Assembly: GCF_013408535.1 (NCBI RefSeq)
Contig: NZ_JACBZA010000001.1
Location: 5,230,850-5,294,849 of the forward strand
Length of the DNA: 64,000 nucleotides
Reading direction: 5' to 3'
Source: Actinopolymorpha cephalotaxi
GTDB taxonomy: Bacteria > Actinomycetota > Actinomycetes > Propionibacteriales > Actinopolymorphaceae
A program made the translations under genes and the position numbers. Within the stretch, counting starts at the first letter, position 1. Each line of letters starts with the position of its first letter. Under the pieces are notes generated by a model. It saw only the letters and a program-made list of their open reading frames with translations. It ran no database searches and was not told the origin of the DNA. Shown here piece by piece: positions 29,051 through 38,773 of this stretch.

Positions 29051-30975
29051 TGGCCGGCCTGTCCGCGCGGTCGGTGCAACCGAACGCCGACGACGACGCG
29101 TCGGCGCACGCCGCGCTGGACCGTGCCGTCGAGCACCTGCTGGACCTGCAGGACCCGGCCGGCTGGTGGAAGGGCGAGCTGGAGACCAACGTCACGATGG
29201 ACGCCGAGGACCTGATGATGCGGCAGTTCCTCGGCGTCCGCACCGACGAGCAGACCGCGCAGTCGGCCACCTGGATCCGAAGCCAGCAACGCGACGACGG
29301 CTCGTGGGCGAACTTCCGGTTCGGGCCGGGCGACGTGTCCACGTCGGTGGAGGCCTACGTCGCGCTCCGGCTCGCCGGCGACGACGCCGACGACCAGCAC
29401 CTCAAGCAGGCCCGTCAATTCATCCTTGACAGCGGCGGGGTCGAGGCCACCCGGGTGTTCACCCGGATCTGGCTGTCGTTGTTCGGGCAGTGGAGCTGGG
29501 ACGACGTGCCCGCGCTGCCGCCGGAGATCGTGCTGGCGCCGGCCTGGGTGCCGTTCAACGTCTACGACTGGGGCTGCTGGGCCCGGCAGACTCTCGTACC
29601 CCTCACCATCCTCGGCGCGCTCCGGCCGAACCGCCCGCTCGGGGTGAGCGTCGACGAGCTCCGCACCGGTTCGCCGGCACCGCCACCGGCCCCGCCGACC
29701 ACGTGGCGGGGCGCGTTCACCCGGCTGGACCGGGCCCTGCACGCCTACGAACGCCGGCCGGTCCGGTCGGTGCGCAAGCTGGCCTTGCGCCGGGCCGCGG
29801 AGTGGGTCGTCGCCCGGCAGGAGAAGGACGGCTGCTGGGGCGGCATCCAGCCGCCGTGGGTCTACTCGCTGATGGCGCTGCACGCCATCGGCTACCCGCT
29901 GGACCACCCGGTGCTCGCGGCGGGCCTGGCCGGCTGGGAACGCTTCACCATCAGGGAGGAGACCCCGGACGGCACCGTACGCCGGATCGAGGCGTGCCAG
30001 TCGCCGGTCTGGGACACCGCACTCGCCCTGGTCGCGCTCGGCGACGCGGGCGTGGATCCCGAGGCCGGCCCGATGGTGCGGGCGCGCGACTGGCTGCTGG
30101 CGGAGGAGATCACCGTCCGCGGCGACTGGGCCGTACGGCGGCCGCACACTCCCGCCGGCGGGTGGGCGTTCGAGTTCGACAACGACGGCTACCCCGACAC
30201 CGACGACACCGCCGAGGTGGTGCTCGGCCTGCGCCGGACCGCCGAGTCGCCACAGGTGGAGGAGGCGGTACGCCGGGCCCGGATCTGGCTGCGCGGCATG
30301 CAGTGCCGGGACGGCGGCTGGGGCGCGTTCGACGCTGACAACACCCGCGAACTCGCCTACCAGTTGCCGTTCTGCGACTTCGGCGCGGTGATCGATCCGC
30401 CCAGCGCGGACGTCACCGCGCACGTGGTGGAGATGTTCGCCCACGAGGGGCACGCCGACGACCCGGAGGTGCAGCGCGCGGTGCGCTGGCTGCTGGACGC
30501 GCAGGAGAAGGACGGCTCGTGGTTCGGCCGGTGGGGCGCGAACCACGTGTACGGCACCGGCGCGGTCCTGCCCGCGCTGGTGGCTGCCGGCCTCTCCCGG
30601 CACGACCGGGCCGTCGTCCGCGGCGCGAACTGGCTGACCGCGCACCAGAACGCCGACGGCGGCTGGGGTGAGGACCTGCGTTCCTACACCGATCCCACCT
30701 GGGTGGGCAAGGGCACGTCGACGGCGTCGCAGACCGCGTGGGCGCTGCTCGCGCTGGAGGCGGCCGGGCTGAGCGGGTCCCCCGCCGTCCGCGCCGGGAT
30801 CGCCTGGCTGGTGGCCACCCAGCGCCCCGACGGCGGCTGGGACGAGCCGCAGTTCACCGGCACCGGATTCCCCGGCGACTTCTACATCAACTACCACCTC
30901 TACCGGCTGGTGTTCCCGGTCACCGCGCTCGGCCGGCTGCTCACCCCGGCAGGCGATGCGCAGGACCGGGCATGA
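29050..30975 (+). CDS. shc: Squalene-hopene cyclase
   Basis: Cyclises squalene to hopene/hopanol at the membrane. Its 641 residues are near the family norm of about 630. The catalytic acid motif is Asp383-Thr-Asp385-Asp386 in [10 protein letters not shown]. Many QW repeats are visible, for example [53 protein letters not shown] and [12 protein letters not shown] 29050 overlaps the preceding TGA by one base (TGATG). The next gene starts 11 bases after the shc stop, or overlaps it by four if its earlier ATG is used. Confidence 0.96.
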   Translation: MAGLSARSVQPNADDDASAHAALDRAVEHLLDLQDPAGWWKGELETNVTMDAEDLMMRQFLGVRTDEQTAQSATWIRSQQRDDGSWANFRFGPGDVSTSVEAYVALRLAGDDADDQHLKQARQFILDSGGVEATRVFTRIWLSLFGQWSWDDVPALPPEIVLAPAWVPFNVYDWGCWARQTLVPLTILGALRPNRPLGVSVDELRTGSPAPPPAPPTTWRGAFTRLDRALHAYERRPVRSVRKLALRRAAEWVVARQEKDGCWGGIQPPWVYSLMALHAIGYPLDHPVLAAGLAGWERFTIREETPDGTVRRIEACQSPVWDTALALVALGDAGVDPEAGPMVRARDWLLAEEITVRGDWAVRRPHTPAGGWAFEFDNDGYPDTDDTAEVVLGLRRTAESPQVEEAVRRARIWLRGMQCRDGGWGAFDADNTRELAYQLPFCDFGAVIDPPSADVTAHVVEMFAHEGHADDPEVQRAVRWLLDAQEKDGSWFGRWGANHVYGTGAVLPALVAAGLSRHDRAVVRGANWLTAHQNADGGWGEDLRSYTDPTWVGKGTSTASQTAWALLALEAAGLSGSPAVRAGIAWLVATQRPDGGWDEPQFTGTGFPGDFYINYHLYRLVFPVTALGRLLTPAGDAQDRA

Positions 30976-30986
30976 GGGGAGCTGCG

Positions 30987-32510
30987 ATGGCGGCCGAGTT
31001 CGCCCTGTGCGCGCCGACCCGGCTGGAGACGGCCGCGGTCCGGCGTGGCCTGCCCGCGGGAACCACCTCGGCCACGCTGCTGCGTACGGGCATGGGCCGC
31101 CGGCACGCCGAACGTGCGGCCCACCTGCTCGCGCACACCGGCCGGCCACCGAGCGGTGTGCTGGTGACCGGGGTGGCCGGCGCGCTCGACCCCGGCCTCG
31201 CACCGGGTGACGTGGTGGTGGCCACGGAGGTACGCGCCGGCGAGCGCGTCGTCGCCTGCCCGAGCGCACCGCTGCTGGCCGCCCGGCTGGCCCGGATCGG
31301 CCTGACGGTGCGCACCGGCCCGGTGGTGAGCCGGGACCACCTGGTCAGCGGCGCCGCGCGCACGCCCCTGCGCGACAGCGGCGCCCTCGCCGTCGACCTG
31401 GAGTCCGGCTGGCTCGCGGCCGGCCTGCCCGCCTCGACCGCGACCGCGTGCGTACGGGTGGTCGCCGACCCGGCCACCGGCGCGTTGTGGCGACCGGTCA
31501 CGCTGGCCCACCTGCGGACGGCGGCGCGCACGCTCACCACCGTCGCGCCCGCGCTGGCCGACTGGGGTGCGGCGACCGGGGCGCGGACCGTCCTGCTTCC
31601 CCACCCGCGGTCGTTCTGCGCCGGGGTGGAACGCGCCATCGACATCGTCGAGCGGGTCCTCGTCCAGCGCGGCGCCCCGGTCTACGTCCGCAAGCAGATC
31701 GTGCACAACTCCCACGTCGTGGCCCGGCTGGAAGGCCTCGGCGCGGTGTTCGTGGAGGAACTGGCCGAGGTGCCCGCGGGCGCCACCGTCGTCTTCTCCG
31801 CGCACGGTGTGTCCCCCGCGGTCCGGGACGAGGCCGCCGCCCGCGGTCTCGGCGTCGTGGACGCGACCTGCCCCCTGGTGGCGAAGGTGCACAGCGAGGC
31901 GCGCAGGTTCGCCGACCGCGGCGACACCGTGCTGTTCATCGGACACGACGGGCACGAGGAGACCCAGGGCACCGTGGGCGAGCGCCCGGGCAGCACGGTG
32001 CTGGTGGAGGACCTCGCCGGCGCCGCCCGCGTACGGGTGCCCGACCCCGGCCGGGTGTCCTACCTCGTGCAGACCACGCTCGGGGTGGAGGAGGTGGCCG
32101 AGATCGTCGGCGTCCTGCACGACCGCTTCCCCGCGCTGCAGGGTCCGGCGTCGGACGACATCTGCTACGCCACCACCAACCGCCAGCACGCCCTGCGGTC
32201 GGTGGCCCGGCAGGCCGATCTCGTCCTCGTGGTCGGCTCCCGGAACTCCTCCAACGCCAACCGGCTGGTCGAGCTCGCCCGCCGCCTGGGCACCCCGGCC
32301 CACCTGGTCGACGACCCCGGCGGCATCGACCTGGCCTGGCTACCCGACGCGGCCACGGTCGCGGTCACCGCGGGCGCCTCGACACCGGCGTCGCTGGTCG
32401 ACGCGACCGTCGACGCGCTGCGCGGCCTCGGCCCGGTGGACGTGCGCGAGCACGTGGCCACCACCGAGGACATCGAGTTCACCCTGCCGAAGGAGGTGCG
32501 CAACCCATGA
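30987..32510 (+). CDS. HpnG-IspH fusion: adenosylhopane nucleosidase plus HMBPP reductase
   Basis: A fused protein of 507 residues. Residues 1 to about 195 are a nucleoside phosphorylase-like domain ([36 protein letters not shown]) like HpnG, which removes adenine from adenosylhopane. Residues from about 200 are a full IspH, the iron-sulfur enzyme that makes IPP and DMAPP. All three cluster cysteines are present: Cys211 in FCAGVERAI, Cys295 in DATCPLV and Cys393 in [22 protein letters not shown] is also intact. There is no stop between the domains. ATG 30987 has GGGGAG upstream; ATG 30972, overlapping the shc stop, is possible. Overlaps hpnH by ATGA. Confidence 0.88.
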   Translation: MAAEFALCAPTRLETAAVRRGLPAGTTSATLLRTGMGRRHAERAAHLLAHTGRPPSGVLVTGVAGALDPGLAPGDVVVATEVRAGERVVACPSAPLLAARLARIGLTVRTGPVVSRDHLVSGAARTPLRDSGALAVDLESGWLAAGLPASTATACVRVVADPATGALWRPVTLAHLRTAARTLTTVAPALADWGAATGARTVLLPHPRSFCAGVERAIDIVERVLVQRGAPVYVRKQIVHNSHVVARLEGLGAVFVEELAEVPAGATVVFSAHGVSPAVRDEAAARGLGVVDATCPLVAKVHSEARRFADRGDTVLFIGHDGHEETQGTVGERPGSTVLVEDLAGAARVRVPDPGRVSYLVQTTLGVEEVAEIVGVLHDRFPALQGPASDDICYATTNRQHALRSVARQADLVLVVGSRNSSNANRLVELARRLGTPAHLVDDPGGIDLAWLPDAATVAVTAGASTPASLVDATVDALRGLGPVDVREHVATTEDIEFTLPKEVRNP

Positions 32511-33514
32511 CCATGCCGATGCGGCAGAGCCTGCGAATCGGGCGGTACCTGCTGACCCAGCGACTGCGCGGCCGGGAGAAGTTTCCCCTGCTGGTCGAGC
32601 TCGAGCCGCTGTTCGCCTGCAACCTGCAGTGCGCGGGCTGCGGCAAGATCCAGCACCCGGCCGACGAGCTCCGCCGCCGGATGCCGGTCGAGCAGGCCGT
32701 GGCCGCGATGGAGGAGTGCGGCGCGCCGATGGTCTCCATCGCCGGCGGCGAACCCCTCATGCACCCCGAGATCGACCGGATGGTCGCCGAACTCGTGAGG
32801 CGGAAGATCTACGTCTTCCTGTGCACCAACGCGTTGCTGGTCCGCAAGTGGTGGGACCGCTTCGACTTCCAGCCCTCGCCCTACTTCGCGTTCGCGGTGC
32901 ACATCGACGGCCTGCGCGAACGCCACGACGCGTCGGTGGACCACGAGGGCGGCTTCGACGAGGCGGTCGCGGCGGTGAGGTTCCTGCAGGCACAGGGATT
33001 CCGGGTCACCACCAACACCACGTTCTTCACCAGCGACAGCCCGCAGAACGTGATCGACGTACTCGACTTCCTCAACGACGACCTGCACGTCGACCAGATG
33101 ATGGTGTCGCCGGCCTACGCCTACGAGAAGGCGCCCGACCAGGACCACTTCCTCGGCGTCACCCAGACCCGGGAGCTGTTCCGCAAGGCGTTCGCGAACG
33201 GCAACCGCGCGCGCTGGCGGCTCAACCACTCCCCGATGTTCCTCGACTTCCTCGAGGGCAAGGTGGACTTTCCCTGCACCGCCTGGGGAATTCCGTCGTA
33301 CTCGCTGTTCGGCTGGCAGCGGCCCTGCTACCTGATGAGCGACGGATACGCCTCGACGTACCAGGAACTGGTCGAGGAGACCGACTGGGACAGCTACGGA
33401 CGGGGCCGGGATCCGCGGTGCGCGAACTGCATGGCGCACTGTGGGTACGAACCGACGGCGGTGCTGGCCACGATGGGCTCACTGCGCCAGTCGTTGCGGG
33501 CCATCGCCGGTTGA
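32507..33514 (+). CDS. hpnH: Adenosyl-hopene transferase HpnH (radical SAM)
   Basis: A radical SAM enzyme of 335 residues that joins a 5'-deoxyadenosyl group to hopene, the first step of extended (C35) hopanoids. The 4Fe-4S motif is CNLQCAGC near residue 38. [14 protein letters not shown] and the C-terminal SPASM-like [12 protein letters not shown] agree with HpnH. The ATG overlaps the fusion gene stop. The TGA stop lies inside the first of four 14-base repeats. Last gene of the operon; its product is the substrate of the upstream HpnG domain. Confidence 0.94.
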   Translation: MTMPMRQSLRIGRYLLTQRLRGREKFPLLVELEPLFACNLQCAGCGKIQHPADELRRRMPVEQAVAAMEECGAPMVSIAGGEPLMHPEIDRMVAELVRRKIYVFLCTNALLVRKWWDRFDFQPSPYFAFAVHIDGLRERHDASVDHEGGFDEAVAAVRFLQAQGFRVTTNTTFFTSDSPQNVIDVLDFLNDDLHVDQMMVSPAYAYEKAPDQDHFLGVTQTRELFRKAFANGNRARWRLNHSPMFLDFLEGKVDFPCTAWGIPSYSLFGWQRPCYLMSDGYASTYQELVEETDWDSYGRGRDPRCANCMAHCGYEPTAVLATMGSLRQSLRAIAG

Positions 33515-33562
33515 CAAGGGCCGGTTGACAAGGGCCGGTTGACAAGGGCCGGTTGACAGGGG
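33507..33562. repeat. Four tandem 14-base repeats at the hpnH stop
   Basis: CCGGTTGACAAGGG occurs three times exactly, then CCGGTTGACAGGGG. The first copy contains the hpnH stop codon. The array lies between convergent genes, just before a GC-rich inverted repeat at the SDR stop. Confidence 0.9.
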
Positions 33563-33573
33563 CGGGCGGCGGC

Positions 33574-34335
33574 TCAGCCGTCGCCGCCCCAGCGCCCGGC
33601 CAGCCGGTGGTAGGTCGTCGGCGCCAGTGAACGCACGGCCACCGGGACGCGCAGCCAGGCGGGTACGACGACCTCGGCCTGGTCGCGTTCGACTGCCCGC
33701 ACCAGCGCGGCCGCCACCCGCTCCGGCGGGATCGGGCGCGGGAAGCGCCGGGCGTACGGTGCGCCGCGCCGGGCGAAGAAGTCGGTGTCCACCACGCCCG
33801 GGACCACCGTGCTCACCCCGATGCCGGCGCCGGCGACCTCCGCCCGCAGGCTGGCCGCGAACACATGCAAGCCCGCCTTGACAGCGGCGTACGCCGACTC
33901 ACCGGCGACTCCCAGCACCGCGGCGATGGAGGAGACGAAGACCAGGTGGCCTGAGCCGCGCGCGGTCATCGCCGGCAGCACGGCCCGGGTGAGCTCCATC
34001 GGCGCGCGCAGGTTGACCGTGAGCAGCCGGTCCAGGTCGGCGTCGTCGACCTGCGCCGCCGGGCCGACCGCGCCGACGCCGGCGTTGTTGACCAGCAGGT
34101 CGGGCGGCTCGTCCCGGTCGGCCAGCCGGGCCGCCAGGCCGGCGACGTCGTCAGGGTCGGCGAGGTCGGCGACCAGCGGCTCCCCGCCGGTGGACCGGGC
34201 CACCGCGGCGAGCCGGTCCGCGTCCCGGCCGACCAGCAGAAGCCGGCAGTCGGCGGCGGCCAGCCGCTCGGCCACCGCGCGCCCGATCCCGCCGGACGCG
34301 CCGGTCACCACCGCGAACCGACCGGCGACCCGCAC
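33574..34335 (-). CDS. Short-chain dehydrogenase/reductase
   Basis: A classical SDR of 253 residues. The cofactor motif TGASGGIG is at residues 11-18, NNAG near 87 and the catalytic Ser-Tyr-Lys in SSIAAVLGVAGESAYAAVK. LLLVGRD after strand 2 suggests NADP(H). The substrate is unknown. The start is GTG directly after the TGA of the small membrane protein gene, with GAGGTG upstream, so the two are cotranscribed. It converges on the hopanoid operon, but no role there is implied. Confidence 0.87.
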   Translation of the reverse strand: MRVAGRFAVVTGASGGIGRAVAERLAAADCRLLLVGRDADRLAAVARSTGGEPLVADLADPDDVAGLAARLADRDEPPDLLVNNAGVGAVGPAAQVDDADLDRLLTVNLRAPMELTRAVLPAMTARGSGHLVFVSSIAAVLGVAGESAYAAVKAGLHVFAASLRAEVAGAGIGVSTVVPGVVDTDFFARRGAPYARRFPRPIPPERVAAALVRAVERDQAEVVVPAWLRVPVAVRSLAPTTYHRLAGRWGGDG

Positions 34336-34602
34336 TCACACCTCGGGCGGGACGTCGGTCTCGCGGTAGACCCGCCGCTCGGCGGTGGTCTGCCGGCCGT
34401 TCTCGATGACCTGCCGCTCGCTGATCGAGGCCGCCCGGCGCCGCTTGTTCCACAGCGTCAGCGTGATGGCCAGGATGGTCGCGCCGGTGAGCATGAACAC
34501 CCAGCCCACGACGTCCAGGCTCAGCCAGTCCGGGTTGGCCCGCACGGCGAAGGCAAGGATCGCCCCGAACGCGATGAGAAAAATGCCCGCGCCGATACTC
34601 AT
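34336..34602 (-). CDS. DUF6458-like small membrane protein
   Basis: An 88-residue protein with two helices (IGAGIFLIAFGAILAFAV and VVGWVFMLTGATILAITLTLW), then a basic, charged tail. The pattern matches the actinobacterial DUF6458 family of unknown function. ATG with GGAGG upstream. Directly abuts the SDR gene downstream. Confidence 0.75.
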   Translation of the reverse strand: MSIGAGIFLIAFGAILAFAVRANPDWLSLDVVGWVFMLTGATILAITLTLWNKRRRAASISERQVIENGRQTTAERRVYRETDVPPEV

Positions 34603-34720
34603 GTCGGAACCTCCGTCGAACGTCGCGTACCCCCATATTCAACTACTTTCCGGCGGCCGACTCCGGCACCCGCGCATTCCGGGCGCGTGGGGGATACCGG
34701 AGTCGGCCAGCGGGGGACGG

Positions 34721-35623
34721 TTACGGCAGCCGGCCGCCGGTGACGCCGAGGATCTGCCCACTGACGAAACTCGACTCCTGGGAGGCCAGGAACACGAACG
34801 CGGGCGCGAGCTCGGCCGGCTGACCCGGCCTGCCCAGCGGTGCGTCCGCACCGAACGACGCCGCCTTCTCCGCGGGCATCGACGCCGGGATGATCGGGGT
34901 CCACACCGGGCCGGGCGCCACCGAGTTGACCCGGATGCCGCGCTCGGCGAGCTCCTCCGCGAGGCCCTTGGTGAACGTCACGATGGCGCCCTTGGTGGTG
35001 GCGTACGGCAGCAGCGCCGGCGTCGGCTGGTAGGCCTGGATCGAGGAGGTGTTGATGATGGTGCCGCCCTCGGGCATGGCCGGCAGCACCGCCTGGGTGA
35101 GCCAGAACATCGCCATGATGTTGGTGCGGAACGTGTGCTCCAGCAGGTCCGACGGGATCTTGTCGAAGCTGCCGAAGCTCATCTGGTACGCCGCGTTGTT
35201 GACCAGGATGTCGACCTGGCCGAACTCCTTGACCACCTGGTCGGCCAGCCGGCGGCAGTTGCCCTCCTCGCTCAGGTCGGTCGCGAAGCGCAGCACCTTG
35301 CGGCCGGCCTCCTCCACCACCCGGGCGGTCTCGTCCGCGTCGGACTCCTCGGCCTCGAGGTAGGCGATCGCCACGTCGGCACCCTCGCGGGCGAACGCCA
35401 GCGCGACGGCCCGGCCGATGCCCGAGTCACCACCGGTGATCAGCGCCTTCTTACCCTCCAGCCGGCCCAGCCCGCGGTAGGTGTCGTAGCCGTAGTCGGG
35501 CTTGGGGTCCATCTCGGAGTCCAGGCCGGGGTGTTCCTGGGTCTGACCGGGGAAGTCCGGGCGGGGGTGCTGGTGCTGCGGGTCCTGCTGGCTCGTCTGG
35601 TCGGGTTGGTCGCGCTGCGTCAT
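34721..35623 (-). CDS. SDR oxidoreductase, YghA/general-stress type
   Basis: An SDR of 300 residues with an N-terminal Gln/Pro/His-rich extension ending PKPDYGYDTYRGLGRLEGK, as in YghA and Bacillus general-stress dehydrogenases. TGGDSGIG, NNAAYQ, and Ser...Tyr-Ala-Thr-Thr-Lys (SSIQAYQPTPALLPYATTK) are intact. Substrates of this subgroup are poorly known. ATG 35623 has GGGAG upstream, and the open frame extends further without support. It is divergent from a Dps-like gene, which fits a shared stress response. Confidence 0.87.
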   Translation of the reverse strand: MTQRDQPDQTSQQDPQHQHPRPDFPGQTQEHPGLDSEMDPKPDYGYDTYRGLGRLEGKKALITGGDSGIGRAVALAFAREGADVAIAYLEAEESDADETARVVEEAGRKVLRFATDLSEEGNCRRLADQVVKEFGQVDILVNNAAYQMSFGSFDKIPSDLLEHTFRTNIMAMFWLTQAVLPAMPEGGTIINTSSIQAYQPTPALLPYATTKGAIVTFTKGLAEELAERGIRVNSVAPGPVWTPIIPASMPAEKAASFGADAPLGRPGQPAELAPAFVFLASQESSFVSGQILGVTGGRLP

Positions 35624-35890
35624 GAATCTCCCAGCTCGTGCACGTGTGAGGGGCCGTTCCCGGTCGGCGCCGGTCGGCACCGGTTCGCTCGTGTCGGAGG
35701 CTTACCCCGTAAGTCCCTCCTATCACGTACGGGAACGACCCGCCTGTCGCTCCGTTTCGTACCGGCGGCGGCCGGTACGCCTTGCCGGGCGATCCGCTCA
35801 GGTCGCGGCGGGGTTTGCCTGCCATCGGACCGGGACGCAGGCTGGCAGTGGAGGGTGCCTGCCACGTGACGAAGACGTGAGGTGAGTTCG
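35624..35890. promoter_or_regulatory. Divergent region of SDR and Dps genes with possible stress promoter
   Basis: No gene is seen. GGTTT at 35812-35816 and GGGAC at 35832-35836, 15 bases apart, resemble an actinobacterial SigB/SigF promoter (GGTTT/GGGTA) about 55 bases before the dps start. An 8-base inverted repeat (CGTACCGG/CCGGTACG) lies at 35758-35779. Confidence 0.4.
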
Positions 35891-36364
35891 GTGACCCAAG
35901 GACACGCCAAGACCACCGACGAGGTGTCGGGGAAGGACGTCGCGAAGGTCCTGCAACCGGTCCTCGTCGACCTCCTGGGCCTGGCCCAGAACGGCAAGCA
36001 GCTGCACTGGCACGTGCGCGGCCGCTACTTCCTGCCCGTCCACGAGCGGCTGGACGTCGTGATCGACGACGCCCGGGACTTCGCCGACACGGTCGCCGAG
36101 CGCCTGGTCGCGCTGGACGTACCCGCCGACGGCCGGCCGGCGACCGTGGCGACCACGACCAACCTCCCGGAGGTGGCGCCGGGCTTCACGAGCGACGACA
36201 AGGTCGTCGGCGCCGTCGTCGACCAGCTCGACGCCACGATCGCGCGGGCGCGCACGGCGATGGAGGCGCTGGAGACGACGGACCCGGTGAGCCAGGACAT
36301 CGTGATCGAGGCCCTGCGGACGCTGGAGAAGCACCGCTGGATGTTCGCCGCGCAGCTCGGCTGA
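35891..36364 (+). CDS. dps: Dps-like ferritin-family protein
   Basis: A four-helix protein of 157 residues. Dps proteins form 12-mers that oxidise and store iron and shield DNA. Ferroxidase ligands are visible in LHWHVRGRYFLPVHERLD and DFADTVAERL (two His, Asp, Asp, Glu). GTG 35891 has GAGGTGA six bases upstream, so I prefer it to GTG 35882. Convergent with the polymerase gene, 21 bases apart. Confidence 0.88.
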   Translation: MTQGHAKTTDEVSGKDVAKVLQPVLVDLLGLAQNGKQLHWHVRGRYFLPVHERLDVVIDDARDFADTVAERLVALDVPADGRPATVATTTNLPEVAPGFTSDDKVVGAVVDQLDATIARARTAMEALETTDPVSQDIVIEALRTLEKHRWMFAAQLG

Positions 36365-36385
36365 GCCGCGCGGCCGGATCGCGCC

Positions 36386-38380
36386 TCACTTCGCCTCCGA
36401 CCAGCGGGTGACCACGCTCACGTCGGCGACGAAGCGGACCGAGCTGCCCGCCGCCCAGAACCCCGCCGTCGACTCCAGCGCGCTCGCCAGCAGCGCGGTC
36501 GCGTCGCCGGCGTGCTCGGCGGGCACGTGCAACAACAGCTCGTCGTGCAGGCACAGCACGATCCGGCCGCCGAACGGGCGCAGGCCGGTGCGCACCGCCG
36601 CGGCCCACGCCTTGAAGAACTCCGCCGCCGCACCCTGGACGACGGCGTTCCGGGCGAACCTGCCGTGCCCGTGCCGCCGGGCCCGGTCGGCCGCCGGCCG
36701 CGATCCAGGTGGTGCGTCCGCCGCGCGGGGGTCCACCGGCTCCTCGGCCGCATCACTCGCGTCGCTCTCCCCCGGCCGGAGCCGGATCAGCCGGCCGCCG
36801 TGGGTGCGGATGTCCCGGCCGACCAGGCCGGCCTCCTCTGCCGTACGGAGGTAGCCGATCGCCCGCGGGTAGGCGCGTTCCATCCGCCGCAGGGCGGCGC
36901 CGGCCGTGCCGGAGGTCTGGCCGTACATCGCTGCGAGAACGGCGACCTTCGCGGTGGGCCGGTCGCAGTGCAGCTGTGCGGCGACCGGGGCGTACAGGTC
37001 GTCGGCGCGCGCGGCCCGGGCGAGCGCGGCGTCGCCGGAGACCACGGCCAGCACCCGGGGCTCGATCTGGCCCAGGTCGGCGCGGACAAGAACGTGGCCC
37101 GGCTCGGCGGCGACCGCCACCCGCAGCCCGGCGGGCAGGTTGTGCAGCCCGGCGCCCGCGGTCATCCGGCCGGCCGCGCCGTCGGAGGCCGCCCACGTCC
37201 CGCGCAACCGGCCGTCGGCGCCGACGTGCCGGTCGAGCCAGCCGTAGCCGTAGGTCGTGGCGATGCGTTCGGCCTTGCGCCAGTCGAGAAACGCGGCCAC
37301 CCCCGGATGGGAGTCGCGGAACGGCTCCAGCCGCCAGGACCGGGTGTCGGGGAGGTTGAACCCGACCCGGCCCAGCAGCTCGCGGACCTGCACGGGGTTG
37401 CGCAGGTCGACGCGCACCCCGGCCTCCTCCCCCGAGCCGGGGCGGAACAGGTCGACCACCGCGGCGTCCCGCCTGGCCCGGGCGGCCGCCTCGGCGGCGG
37501 GAGTGGCCGGGCGGGGGCCGACGAAGCCGGAGATGTACCGCTCGGCCGCCCCGCGGTCGAGGGGAAGCCCGTCGTGCTCCAGCTCGACGGCCAGCAGCGC
37601 GGCGGCGGACTCGGCGTACGCGGTGAGGACGGCCAGCGGCAGCGACCGCGGGCTGGCCCGGGGATCCGGCAGCGCGCGCAGGCCGGCGTCCTGGGCGGCG
37701 CGGACCCGCAGGGCGAGCGCGGCCCACCTGGCCGCGCGGTCGAGGACGGCGTCGGCGGCGGGTCCGGTCACCCGGTCGGCGAGCCAGTCCTGACCGGCCA
37801 CGTCGGGCCGGAGCCGGCCGTCGTGGGCGAAGAAGTCGGCGGACTCGTCGTCGGAGCCGGCGGCGGGGTTGGCGTCGGAGCCGGCGGCGGGGTTGGCGTC
37901 GGAGCTGACGGCGGGGTTGGCGGCGTCGGAACCGCCGAGGGAGTTGGAGAGGGCACCCGGGAGGGTGGCGGGTTCGGACCAGTCGAGCAGGGTCACCTCC
38001 CGCCGGGGCGGCGGCGGCTCGGGCAGGCCGGTGGCGGCGGCCCACACCGCGGCCGGGTCATCGCGCCGGCCGCCGTGGAGCACCCGGTGGCCGGCGGCGA
38101 GGTCCCAGCAGGCGCGGACCCGCACGTCCGCGGCGAGCAGCTGGCCGGCGGTCGTACGGGCGTCCCACCAGACCCACCTCGGCCGGAGCTCCCGGTCGAG
38201 CTCGGCGACCAGCCCGGCCGGGTCCGCGCAACGGACCGCCCGGCGGTGGCCGTCGACGGCGAGCCCGACGCCCAGGCCGGGGACCACGACGAGTGCGAGG
38301 CAACGACCGGGCGCGGATCCCACCAGCTCCGCCAGCCCCGCCAGTGTGGGGGCATGCTCGGCGGTCGACCACGGCTCCAT
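36386..38380 (-). CDS. DNA polymerase I-like protein (family A) with degenerate exonuclease half
   Basis: A protein of 664 residues with a family A polymerase domain in the C-terminal half. Motif A reads VRADLGQIEPRVLAV (usual DYSQIE), motif B DRPTAKVAVLAAMYGQ and motif C CLHDELLLHVP, so both catalytic Asp are present. The N-terminal part has a degraded 3'-5' exonuclease fold with few acidic ligands. A linker has three repeats of DANPAAGS type. Actinobacteria often have such a second, PolI-like protein of uncertain role. ATG 38380 has AGGA eight bases upstream; other in-frame ATGs lie just before it. Confidence 0.85.
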   Translation of the reverse strand: MEPWSTAEHAPTLAGLAELVGSAPGRCLALVVVPGLGVGLAVDGHRRAVRCADPAGLVAELDRELRPRWVWWDARTTAGQLLAADVRVRACWDLAAGHRVLHGGRRDDPAAVWAAATGLPEPPPPRREVTLLDWSEPATLPGALSNSLGGSDAANPAVSSDANPAAGSDANPAAGSDDESADFFAHDGRLRPDVAGQDWLADRVTGPAADAVLDRAARWAALALRVRAAQDAGLRALPDPRASPRSLPLAVLTAYAESAAALLAVELEHDGLPLDRGAAERYISGFVGPRPATPAAEAAARARRDAAVVDLFRPGSGEEAGVRVDLRNPVQVRELLGRVGFNLPDTRSWRLEPFRDSHPGVAAFLDWRKAERIATTYGYGWLDRHVGADGRLRGTWAASDGAAGRMTAGAGLHNLPAGLRVAVAAEPGHVLVRADLGQIEPRVLAVVSGDAALARAARADDLYAPVAAQLHCDRPTAKVAVLAAMYGQTSGTAGAALRRMERAYPRAIGYLRTAEEAGLVGRDIRTHGGRLIRLRPGESDASDAAEEPVDPRAADAPPGSRPAADRARRHGHGRFARNAVVQGAAAEFFKAWAAAVRTGLRPFGGRIVLCLHDELLLHVPAEHAGDATALLASALESTAGFWAAGSSVRFVADVSVVTRWSEAK

Positions 38381-38773
38381 GGCGATCATCCTGCCCGCGG
38401 CCACCGACAGTGGCGCGGGAGGTCACCGTCGCACGCGTCGTCCAGGGTCCAAGGTCCTCGATCGGACCGGAATTCGCCGTAGATTTTCCCGCAAAGCGGA
38501 CACCGAGCTTGGCAGACGTCCTGCCGATCCCGCAAACTGCCCAAGGTCGGCCACGGGGGCCGAACCGGCAACACAACGCAAAAGCACCTCGCACCACGGC
38601 TCCCGGAAGGCTTACGGCGCCCGGCCCATCTGCCGGCGTCCACCGTTCGTCGCGTGATCTTCCTCTGCCCGCGCACCGTGTCCGCCCGGCGGACGAGAGT
38701 GCGTGAGCGCGAACCGCCCCACGTCCTGGGGACGTGCCGTGAACGCGCCGCCACGACGAAAAGAGATCGCTCG
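38381..38773. other. Leader region of the M23 peptidase gene
   Basis: No gene is seen in these 393 bases. GC drops around 38460-38600, likely the promoter area. A perfect hairpin CACGTCC-TGG-GGACGTG lies at 38720-38736, 37 bases before the start. Actinobacterial wall-peptidase genes can have c-di-AMP riboswitches, but I do not see that consensus. Confidence 0.45.

Noticed and set aside
33869-33888. Further TGTCAAGGCGGGCTTGC-like copies in coding DNA (here, 44163 and 57594)
   Set aside because: They encode ordinary VKAGL- or VKAAL-type codons in conserved proteins and differ at the C after TGTCAA, so they were left out of the motif set.
38381-38773. c-di-AMP (ydaO) riboswitch before the M23 gene
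   Set aside because: The expected conserved GGGGGAACC-type core and pairing are not visible; only a small hairpin is present.
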